A DNA stretch of 55,028 bases, taken from assembly GCA_003049465.1 (NCBI GenBank), contig PYSS01000174.1, positions 3,105 through 58,132 of the forward strand, written 5' to 3'. Position numbers and translations under genes: made by a program. Positions within the stretch are counted from its first letter, which is position 1; each line of letters begins with the position of its first letter. The stretch is from Magnaporthiopsis rhizophila. Its lineage: Eukaryota > Ascomycota > Sordariomycetes > Magnaporthales > Magnaporthaceae. The notes below the pieces were generated by a model. The model had not been told where the DNA came from. It saw only the letters and a program-made list of their open reading frames with translations, and ran no database searches. Positions 46,303-55,028 of the stretch are shown one piece after another.

Positions 46303-48156
46303 CTGGGAGGATGACCTCACGGGCTGGGCTGAGTAGACGAATGGCAACGCACCTCATTACCTATCAGCAACAGTCAGTAATGGCTGTCTGGACGTTTCCG
46401 GATCACTGAACATGCACACAGGGTGGTGGCGCTTTCCATCCATGCCTCCGACACGCAGTTGGCACGGGGCTGACGTACGGTGCAATAGCAAATCAAATCT
46501 CCTTGGTTCGCGGGAGATTGGATCGTGTTGGTGCGGTCTCCCGGAAGCAAGGGTCGGAAACCAGTACCGGAGACGGGCCAAGGGACCGGGAGCTGGACCC
46601 CCTGGTTTTACCTGGGCCTTTTGGGCGTGTGATCCGTGTGATGAGATGGAAAGGCTGGCTCGGCTGTCCCTGGAGCAAGCAGGGCAGCGAGCGAGGCGAG
46701 CACTGTGACCCAACGATCGGGACGGAATGTCCGGCCAGATCCCGAGCGGAGCGAGCGAGAAAAGAGACGGAGGCATTACCTTACCTAGAGGCCAGGGGAT
46801 GGTGTGGGGGTCCAGGAGGGGAACCGAACCGGGGACCCACTTAAAGCCGCCAATCCTGAAGCCCCGGCCGCCTGGTTTTGCTTCTGCGCACGGTCCTTGT
46901 GAGCCAAAAAAAATATCCGCTCCCACGTCGCCGGGCCCCAGCAAATGGAAGCGAGGGCTGATGGAGGTTGGCAGAAGGATCAGACTGCCTGGGTGGGTGC
47001 CCAGCTGCAAGGGAGAGCAGAAAGAAGCAAGATAGTGCTCACGCAGAATGTCAACCAGCTCGCGCTTGGTTCGCCTGGCATGACGACACGACAGCAACAC
47101 CGGGATCGAGCACATCCATCGAGCAGGCAGGCCTCCTGGGATGGGATGGAGGGAGGGAGGAAGTGGGTGGCCCGCTCTCAGGTACCATACACTGTCTAGG
47201 ACAGGGCTCCCAGTCAGCTCGATCGATCACATCTCGGAAAGCAAGGGATGCCAGAGGTGTCGGCCAGCTGCTGCTCTGCCTGCCACGTCTGCCTCGCGTC
47301 CGTATCATCAACCTATTGGCAAAATGTGGCTTTTTGTTGACTGAAACATGGCCATCTTGCGTTGTCCGTCCTCATCTGCCACCCGCATCCAGACCCTACG
47401 TAGATGACGTTCACTCGACGACAAGGTACATGCCGTATGCATGTACTGTGTGCCTGCCGGTACACAAACCGTGTGCTCCCTTGGATGGCGACAAGAAAAA
47501 AAAAAGCAACGAGCATGTCTCGGCTGGCAGATTGTCCACCAGACACTTCCCCCCCACACAGGAAGGCGATAAGGCAGCCAGCATGTCTCCCTCCGAGATC
47601 TCTGGAAAACCTACGTTACCTGACGGCGGTGGCTTGACCCCGTGAGCCATTTGGAATGCGGGCGATGGTCCATCCAGAAGCCGGCCCCTTGGTACACAAG
47701 AAATTAAGTGGCGTAACTGCTGTTGGTAACACCCCGCGGCAAATGCATGTCTGAGCTGCCAGCCGCGCAGGGATCCCGACGATGGGCTGCGTGGGTGTGG
47801 TGGGTGGTGGCTGCCCGTCTTCCAACCCTCACTGGGCAGGGTAGGTGTAGTGAGCGGCTGTGTTCAGGAAGGCACTTATATCCTCCCACCCCGAGGACCT
47901 CCTTCCTACCCATCCATCCATCCATCCGTCATTCTCTCTCTTCTTTCTCCTCCCACCTTCTCTTCCAACCGGCCTCTCTCGTACCCAACAGCTTCAGAAG
48001 CCCGTCGTTCATTAGCAGATCCATTGGGTCCTTCGCCTGATCCAACACCTGATCCAAACAGCCTCCCAGCGAGCCCACTTTGTGGTCTTGGGCCTCTGCC
48101 TCCATTCAAACCAAGAGTGGTCCCGCCGACGAGCCCGCTAGCCTAGGCAGCAAAAG
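46303..48156. other. Divergent intergenic region, Polη / Cys-rich microprotein
   Basis: 1.85 kb with no recognised gene. On the right, a CT-rich leader with (CATC)n at about 47915-47930 and an ACTTATATCC element at 47874-47883 looks like the promoter/leader of the microprotein gene. Confidence 0.5.
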
Positions 48157-48561
48157 ATGTGCGATTGGATTGATGTAGGTCGTGTGGCCCCTGGCCTCTG
48201 CTCCGTCCGCGACCCGCAACAGCAACCGCTAAAGTGCCCCTGCTCAACGCCGTCCGAATGCCTCTAGCGCGAGTATCGATGTGGCCATCACAGAATCGTG
48301 GCCGAGAAGTGGTGTCAGAAGTACGTCACCTCGCGACTGAGGTGCAAGCTCAACATCACCACCAACTACTACCTGTGGGAAACTTTGTGCAGTACGTTCT
48401 TCAACCATGCAATAACCTCTCCCGTCTCCCATGTAAAGCTAGCTTATCTTGCTGACACCCAGCCGCTGGGGGCTACGTGGGCAACAGGTGAATGCGCGAA
48501 GAAGCACGCGCCTCCCGTCGCCTGGGAGTACATGATCAAGCGCAAGGCTTCCCATGCCTAA
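48157..48561 (+). CDS. Cys/His-rich microprotein, three exons, 71 residues
   Basis: Read straight through, ATG 48157 opens a frame blocked by TAG at 48265-48267. A GTAGGT donor at 48175 and the CTCTAG acceptor ending at 48267 remove the stop exactly. The model is 48157-48174, 48268-48391 and 48488-48561. The product begins MCDWIDREYRCGHHRIVAEK and continues with WCQKYVTSRLRCKLNITTNY and YLWETLCSECAKKHAPPVAW, ending EYMIKRKASHA. The EYRCGHHR...WC...C...LCSEC spacing (six Cys, two His in the core) fits a small zinc-binding fold. There is no signal peptide. The last acceptor (CAACAG, ending at 48487) was chosen over CTAG at 48440 because it gives the CSEC pair; a CTGAC branch site lies about 35 nt before it. 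I have an impression of similar small Cys-rich fungal proteins but no function. Confidence 0.7.
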
Positions 48562-50137
48562 GCTGCATGATTTAGACACCGTTGACGGACGACATGGAAT
48601 TACCGATAGCAAAGGAGGGATGAAGTTACAAGGAGGATACAAGTGAGGGGTTTTTAAATATTTGGCAGAGATATTGTTAAAGGGCGCCGGGGCGTTTAAA
48701 GGACTATACTGAGCACACATAAGGAATAGGAATCGGAAATTTGGCAATCATCCATGTCACTGCACTGGCTGCTGGCAGTCATGTACTTCCTCGCCGGACT
48801 GTTCTTTTGTGAGGTGGACAAAACCTGGTAGCGTTCAGAGATGTGGAGGCGGAGGACAGGATTCGTATAGATGGAGGGACTCGCAAATCTTGCTACCAGA
48901 CTCCTGGCCCATAGGAAATCCGACCTGACCCTATCCTCCCGAGGACGGGATCCTACGAGTAAAATTACAGCAACATAAGCCTGATTATCAGCCTCTCCCC
49001 GTTCGGTGGCTGTAATAGGCATGTCCGCTGCAAGTCCCGCTCGGCCTCAGCTCGGCGGCAGCCCAAGACAGAGTCGGCTCAAGGCCGTCATCGCCCGGTG
49101 CCGGCCGTGATCCATGGTAGATCACAAGAGAAGGACACTCGGCCGAAGTGACGACACCTGTTTCCCGCTCTCTCACACGGCCCAAGGTGTCACTGGGGTG
49201 GTCGCAGGCAGGCTGCGCATGTGATGTGTGGGGCTCCAGCTGGTGTTTCGGAGCGGTTATTTCTGTTCCACTCCAGCGTCTGGAGGCCAATAATCCGATT
49301 CTTTTTTCATCCCACCAAGCACCAAGTCTCTTTCCCGCTCTCTGTCCTGCCCCCAATCTGTTTTTTTTTTTTCTTCTTTTTTTTTTTCTTTCGCGTCTCG
49401 TTTGACGTCGCACAGAAACCTCGCTTGTTTGCTGTGCCTCTGACCACGTCTCCGGGTAAATAGGTATGCAACAACCTAGGAGCCCAATCTGACATGGATG
49501 CAATGCGATGCAGTCAGCAATGGAAGGCAGGCGTCCTCTCCAAGCGCTCGCTACCTGATTTGGGACCCGATGCGCAGAGCCTCATTAATTTGGGGTTGCG
49601 GTCTTGCCTCTGCTGCCATGTCTCTTGAGCGCCAGCCGTAGGTGAGATCTTTTGCAAGTTTTACTGCTCCTCCTTGTTGTCATCCCTCTTCCACGCCTGG
49701 CTGGGGAAATCATAGGGCGCGATGACAGCCAGCACTTTGGGCACCAATGAAGGACGCGATCAAAAAAGCGGTCAAGATTTGTGCACGGAATAGTAGCCTT
49801 TGCCCCGTTCTCGGGCACGCTGAGGAGAGAGAGGAAAGAGTTGCCTCATGCCTCCCGGGTCTTGGCATCGTCACAGCAGAGGAGGGTTCTTGATGGCGGG
49901 CAAGCACGAAACCTAGACAGACTACATCTTCTTTCCCGGTAAACGGTATCGGTAGGTTGCCCGGCCTGTCCGGCCACGCCCCTGGGACGGTAACGAAACT
50001 GATGGCACGGCACTGCCCTCGCGCCCGGCATGCAAGACGTGGGTAGTGTATTCGCTTGTGCTAACACATGATCACACGCTTCTTGCGACATCAACCTTGT
50101 AGTGTGCGGGATCTGGGCGCGAAGAAGAGAAGGAGAT

Positions 50138-50140
<3 letters not shown>

Positions 50141-50168
<28 letters not shown>
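50141..50168. repeat. (GA)n microsatellite
   Basis: Fourteen tandem GA units in non-coding sequence. Confidence 0.92.
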
Positions 50169-52125
50169 CGATGCTACGCCAGACCGCCGACGTCACCCAT
50201 GGCGTACTGAGTGCCTCTTGGGAGTGACTCAGGATGATAGATAAGCATCTCTTTGAGAGCAACGCGGACGATCCACATGCTATGATGCCATGCTACCATA
50301 CTGCCACGCTCCCACGATGTCACGATGCCAACCTCGGCTCCGTAGGAGAAAAAAAAAAAAAGAGACACGCTGCTCTCTTGGTCGCAAATGGGGCCGATAA
50401 GATCAGATTTCGAGATGGAAAAAAGAAGGGAAAAAAAAAAAAAAAACAGAAAAAGGGGTAAAACAAACCAACGCCTCGGCCCTGACGGCAGCGGGTCGGG
50501 ATGTTCGGCAGGAACAGGCCGGGAAGGCTACGGCGGCATATCGGCAGGAAGCAAGAGGAGGGGTTACAAATGCTCCACCAGCTCGCAGCATGACACTACT
50601 CAACCTGCCTCTCCATGGCCCCCTTGTGATGGATGCGAGGTATACGACGTAAGCAATAAACGAAGGCCCAGTTTCTGGAACTGCTCGAAACTAGCCCAAT
50701 AAGACGCCCTTCACACCCGCGAATACAAGAAAAGACTGGTTGGTCATCTCCTCCTCCCAAGATAGAACTTTCCCACTACGTTCCATGGAAAGCACCAGGA
50801 CCCATCCCCGCCCGTCATGGCATGTTGGATGGATCCTCCGGGCGTCCGCAGCAAGCCCTCTGCCGACGACAGCCGCCGTGGAAGGCGTCCGTGGGCGGCC
50901 TAGCTTCGACCCTGCTCGGGCCATTGGCCGCGAACAGGAGCCGGCACGAGGTCTGCGTCACATCCATCACTTTTTTTTCCTTCTGCTGTTTCCATCCACG
51001 TTTACGGCCCCGGTGAAAAGTGCACGGCACACGCTCAGCCACCGAGGCCAGATGAAGCACGAGGGCCGCAGATGCAATGGTTCCCTCCCACGCAGCCCTA
51101 GACCTACCGGGTCACGGCGCGCGCATGGGGCTCCGGGAACTTTTGGGTCCGGCAGGGCGTCTGGAAGGCACCGTTTTCTTGGCGGAGCTAGCTAAACACC
51201 TGCCACACGCCCCATGAACGGCCTAACGGTACCAGACAGCCCTATCGCTCTTCCTCCATGTAGTGTTCTGCACATTGCTGGCCAGCACCAGCCCTGCTTT
51301 CCAGGCCCGACACACCCCACGTGCTGCTACCTACCTGCCCGCCAGCACGAACCGGTGAGGCTACCTCGGAAGGGCGCGCGCGCACCCGGGCAGAGAAAAG
51401 CAGAAGTGTGACAGCCCTCGTCTCCTCGGCCACGCCCCTCCCTTCCCTCCCATCTGCAATAAAGGAAAAAAGCCCGATCCCACCCGCGGCCACAATTGAT
51501 GTGACGTCGACTCACTCCGAGGCTTACCCGCCCGGAAACCTTCTAGAAGCCCCGAGGTTGCCTTCCTTCATCCCCTGGCACCTGCATGACTGACTCTCCG
51601 CGTGATCGCAGCCCCTACCCATTTCGGGACGAGTTTTAGCGGGTGTTCTTCCTGTTTGGGGCTGCGGTGGAGTTTTTAACCGGCCGTGGAACGGCCGGAT
51701 TGATACTGAGCCTCCGATAATTATCTCGTTGGCGACGACGCAGCAAGAAAAAAAAAGATGAAAAGAGAGAGAGAGAGAAAACCTACCCCGTGTAACCCTT
51801 AAAGGACTTGAAGGGAACTTTCTTCTCCCCTTGTACTACCACCTCTGGGCCATGGAAAGGGTGTGGACACGTGGGGCGCGCGCTCATGTATCGACTTCCC
51901 ACCGGCGGGCAACGAGGCCGCCGGGCCACCTTCCCTCCTCGAGCAGCGTGCCTCGGACTGGTTGCCTTCACGATGTGTCACGGGCCTCGGCGCCTGAGAG
52001 GCTTATCCGAGGGATGTAGTAGGAGCTGCCCATGACACTCGGCATCATCAGCACGTATATACCTGGGCGGCTAGCCTTGGCTCGTCATGAAGTGCAGGTT
52101 GCTCAGTGGGCGTCATCCGATGCTG

Positions 52126-52131
52126 TATAAA
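52126..52131 (+). promoter_or_regulatory. TATA box candidate for the zinc-finger microprotein
   Basis: TATAAA in the context GCTGTATAAAGG, about 210 nt upstream of the start codon. It is the clearest TATA element near a start in this window and would suit a regulated, highly inducible gene. Position relative to transcription start is inferred. Confidence 0.35.
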
Positions 52132-52338
52132 GGATGGCCATGTCCACGACTTGTTCTTCTGCTCGAGCTTCCAAGCGGCATCGGTTCCTGGACAGCCAGC
52201 CAGCCAGCATATCAAGCATCGAGCCATCTCGAATAAAGCTACACGAATTCAAACACAGCACGCTTTCGCCGCCACCAACACAGTCCTCACAGCAGGAAGA
52301 CAACCACGAGCAGAACAACACGAAAAATCAAAGACACA

Positions 52339-52592
52339 ATGTAAGAAAAGGAAGCAGAGCCATGATGGGCCTCAGCCAAAAGAAACGCGGAGAGTAATAT
52401 CACTGACCATCCTCCACATCTGGGACATGTACGGGCAGGTCAGGCAGAATGCAGTATTACAGAGCCGGCTCGTGGCAGTGCTGTACCTGCCGCTACGTCA
52501 ACAACCCCGAGGACTATTCTTGCGTGCTGTGCTACGCCAACGCGCAACCACACAACAAGTGCCCCGCCTGCACGGTTATTGCCTATCAGTAG
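52339..52592 (+). CDS. RanBP2-type zinc-finger microprotein, 51 residues
   Basis: The frame reads MSGRMQYYRAGSWQCCTCRY then VNNPEDYSCVLCYANAQPHN then KCPACTVIAYQ and stop. It contains W-x-C-x2-C-x3-N-x6-C-x2-C, the exact RanBP2/NZF pattern, followed by a second CPAC pair. The start is split: AT at 52339-52340, a 98-nt intron (GTAAGA...GGGCAG, 52341-52438, with a CTGAC branch site), then 52439-52592. An internal ATG at 52449 would also give a 47-residue protein with no intron. RanBP2-type fingers bind ubiquitin, RNA or small GTPases; which applies is unknown. The whole protein is one finger plus flanks, with no signal peptide. It is easily lost because of its size and the split start codon. 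Confidence 0.65.
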
Positions 52593-53839
52593 CGATGTCC
52601 GAAAACACCTCGCTGGACGCTCAACACAAAATATTCAAGCGCTCCCTGGGGGGGTTTGGAGGGTTTCTTCTTTCTGTTTTCCTCGCTTCGTTAGATATTG
52701 ATAAGAGTATCGACGTGGGGATGGCAACACTCTCCCTGATATCTCTTGGTTTCTGTTTTTACTTCTCATCCTGAGATTGTTCCGTTGCGGTCTTTCTCAG
52801 CACGCTCACTACTTTGCTATGATTTGTGTCGAGTGAGCCGCTCGACGTCCTGTCCTTAAGAAGGCGATCTCTATTCAGACTTCTACAGACACATGTATTA
52901 CTCTGAGCACCTTCATCTGAAGTTTACAACTTATCGGGATCCTGTCTGTCCCTGGCCACAAGTGACTCTCCAGACATGGAAATATGAATCGAACACTAAT
53001 AATACTTGTGACGAAGGATGGTCAGTCAAAGTATCCCAACAGTTGTCAACTATAGTTAATTAAGTATTAATATAATTAGGCCACCCGCGTCATCAGCCCA
53101 GGATTTGACCCACAGGGCGCCCGCGAAGGCGTTCCTTCGTTCTACCCACATGAATTTCAGCGACGCCGTCTCCTTTCCCGAGCGACCGGCCGGCCTAAGC
53201 CCTACCCCGCGCTCACTAGCCTCTCGAGGCAGAGAAAACTTGACGGCAAGCGCCATTAGCCTCTCTCGTCCGACGGAGACGGCGTGTCCTTGCCGGCAGC
53301 CAGCGCGGTCTGGACCCGAACATTGAGCCGCATTAATTCATTCCTATCACGCCTTTATGTCGACGACACGGCCTACCCGATGCTCGCGCCTTTCGCGGAC
53401 GCCGTCGAAAGCCTCCATGGCGACTAAAACAACTTTGCTTCCCGCCGGCCCGAGCATGCCCATCAAGCGTCGGGAGAAGTTGTGCCACGCTCGAACCACG
53501 CTTAGCCCGCCAGCGTCTGGACACTGGCATCGTAGACTCGTGGTCTATTCAGGGTCTCGAACGCCATGAAACTCCGCCTTCACTCCCACTCCCCGATCGC
53601 GTCGACAAAATGCCTGGCTTAGGCTTGCCCAAAGGATCGGGGTGGCTCCCTGTAGCGCAAAAGGATGAGCGAGCGTGTGGGGAAGGAGGTTTGATCCAAA
53701 AGGCCGGCCTCGTCTCGCCGGGGGTTTGTTTCTTCTGTCTTCCTATCCTTCTTGCCCGCTCTCTTGGCGGTGCTAACTCCCGATATATCATCCAGGTGAC
53801 GGGCGAGCAAACGAGAATCCCAACGCCAAGCCGACCACG
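52593..53839. other. Intergenic with a GC-rich, stop-containing island
   Basis: 52800-53090 is AT-rich. 53090-53600 is GC-rich and codon-like in places (for example around 53350-53410) but every frame long enough carries stops, so it looks like a decayed coding relic. No functional gene is supported. The last ~150 nt are the receptor gene's leader. Confidence 0.45.
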
Positions 53840-55001
53840 ATGGAGTTCACGAGGATATTCTGGGCTGCCCTGTGCCTGCCGTTCATACCACTCGTTCAAT
53901 ATGCCGCCGCGGCACACGGCATCCAGGGACACGATGTGGTGGCATCGGACCACTTTCTTGACCAGCTGCCACTTTGTGCTGTAAGACTCCCGGCCCGAGA
54001 TTCATACCTACCTAGGCACCTGGGTAACTATCAAGCGGCTGACAAGAGCGTCCAAACAGGTCTCCTGCTACACTGCTGCAAAGGCCAACTCCAGCTGTCA
54101 ATCCGGTTGGGAGGGCTGCATTTGTCCGGACGGGAATTCGAAGGCATCGGTGCTTTCCTGCGCTGCCACGGCCTGCCCAGTTGTCAGACAACTCGGTCCG
54201 TACCCGGCTCTCAGCTCCAGTCCACGATATGAAGCTCGGGGGAGAAAAAACACTGACACACCGGACTCTCGCAGAAGCACGAAATGTGCTCGACACCCTC
54301 TGTGGCATCTCTGCCAGGAACCTCGACAGCTTGACCCGCCTGATCTGCTGGGCTGGCATGCTCGTCTCGGGGGCCTTTGTCCTCTTGCACCTGCTCTCCA
54401 AGATCTTCCTGGCCGAACAGCATTCGCCTCCCTTGGCATACCTGGACCCCGGCGATGGCCTGATCATCACGGCCTACCTGCTCTCTCTACCGTGCTACTA
54501 CATTGCCGCCTTCAAGCTCCTGGACGCCGGGCTCGGGAGGGACCAGTCGACCTTGACGCCTCAACAAGTCACTGACTTTTCGTACTGGCTCTACGTCATG
54601 GAGCCGATATACCTCGCCACCCTCTGGTTCATCAAAACATCGTTTCTCGTTCTCTTCATCCGTCTTTTCGCCACCGGACAAACCGAGCGATTCTGCTTAC
54701 GGGGTTACCTGAAACTGCGTCACGCCCTCTGGGGCACCGCCATCGCCAACACGCTCTGCCTAAGCTCCTTCATGCTCACCTTCATCTTCCAGTGCACGCC
54801 CGTCTCGTACACGTGGACGAAATGGCAGGGCGAGGGTCAAGGCACCTGTGTCAACGTCAACGCCGTCATCTGCGCCCACGGAGCCTTGGGCATCGCCTTC
54901 GATCTCTGGATCCTGTACCTGCCCATGTCGCAGCTGTCGAGCATGCATCTGCCTGGTCGGAAGAAGGTGCAGGTGGGCTTCATGCTGGGCATCGGTGCCA
55001 T
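53840..55001 (+). CDS. CFEM-domain, 7TM rhodopsin-like (Pth11-type) receptor, 3' end beyond the window
   Basis: Exons 53840-53980, 54060-54195 and 54275-55001 (334 codons plus two bases); the gene continues, since a GTGAGT donor follows at 55002. A signal peptide (about residues 1-25) precedes a CFEM module with the full set of eight cysteines at 46, 50, 60, 67, 69, 81, 86 and 102 (LPLCAVSCYTAAKANSSC, GWEGCICPDG). From ~112 come membrane helices: LICWAGMLVSGAFVLLHLL, GLIITAYLLSLPCYYIAAF, PIYLATLWFIKTSFLVLFI, LCLSSFMLTFIFQCTPVSY and ALGIAFDLWILYLPMSQL, then another begins. This layout is the fungal Rhodopsin-domain family that includes Magnaporthe Pth11, a plasma-membrane receptor for surface or host cues. 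The GTCCGT donor of intron 2 is non-consensus but restores the frame (VVRQLEARNVL) and supplies the eighth cysteine. Confidence 0.9.
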
Positions 55002-55028
55002 GTGAGTAGCAGAACACCAGCACAACCC

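Larger units (their letters stand above)
48562..52338. other. Gene-poor stretch, 3.8 kb
   Basis: No recognised gene on either strand. It contains T-rich tracts (49360-49390), A-rich tracts (50350-50450), the (GA)n array, and a TATAAA at 52126-52131 about 210 nt before the next start codon. Frames of 100-170 codons here show no domain. Confidence 0.5.

Noticed and set aside
48265..48267. Nonsense mutation in the Cys-rich gene
   Set aside because: Explained better as the end of a 93-nt intron with a GTAGGT donor and CTCTAG acceptor.
53353..53367. YVDD string resembling the reverse-transcriptase active site
   Set aside because: The flanking residues do not fit any RT family, and stops follow within about 30 codons in the same frame.
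1..55028. tRNA or rRNA genes
   Set aside because: I looked for T-loop (GGTTCGA-like) and paired-arm patterns on both strands by eye and found none with a matching acceptor stem; a covariance-model scan would be decisive.

Overview
The window is genomic DNA of a filamentous ascomycete (Pezizomycotina, most likely a sordariomycete; the species cannot be fixed from the sequence). The reasons: short GT-AG introns of about 55-170 nt with CTAAC/CTGAC-like branch points, GC-rich coding third positions, long CT-rich leaders, and a gene set typical of these fungi (CFEM plus 7TM receptor, Pmt1, Rim2 carrier, Polη with a UBZ finger, RfeG-like factor). There is no operon structure, CRISPR array or rRNA, and I found no tRNA. 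Coordinates are exon-by-exon models made by hand from splice signals, reading frame and family conservation.

Layout from left to right: a truncated sedoheptulose-bisphosphatase-like histidine phosphatase (-); an unresolved low-complexity block; a small membrane/coiled-coil protein (+); deubiquitinase Ubp6 (-), divergent from Arp2/3 subunit ARPC4 (+); O-mannosyltransferase Pmt1 (+), convergent with LSm7 (-); an unknown protein interrupted by one UAG (+); a large RRM protein (+) followed by a 0.12-kb tandem duplication; a cysteine-rich microprotein (-); a Rim2-type mitochondrial carrier (+), convergent with a damaged SNX3/Grd19 gene (-); importin Nmd5 (-, ten exons); a 4.9-kb gene-poor stretch; an RfeG-like protein (-); a 4.3-kb gene-poor stretch with an assembly gap; DNA polymerase eta (-); a second microprotein (+); a 3.8-kb gene-poor stretch; a 51-residue zinc-finger microprotein (+); and a CFEM/rhodopsin-domain (Pth11-like) receptor (+) that runs off the right edge.

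Most genes are conserved single-copy housekeeping genes: protein turnover, actin nucleation, ER O-mannosylation, mRNA decay/splicing, mitochondrial nucleotide import, endosomal recycling, nuclear import and translesion synthesis. They do not form one pathway. The less ordinary material lies in the gaps: three tiny Cys-rich proteins, two of them split by introns so that simple ORF calling loses them; the UAG-interrupted gene; and recurrent AGGTACCTA-type motifs.

Four long poly-T tracts mark doubtful joins: the left edge, the fourth intron of PMT1, inside SNX3, and beside the 86-N gap. The SNX3 join seems to carry a short piece of another gene. These places should be treated as assembly problems until checked.
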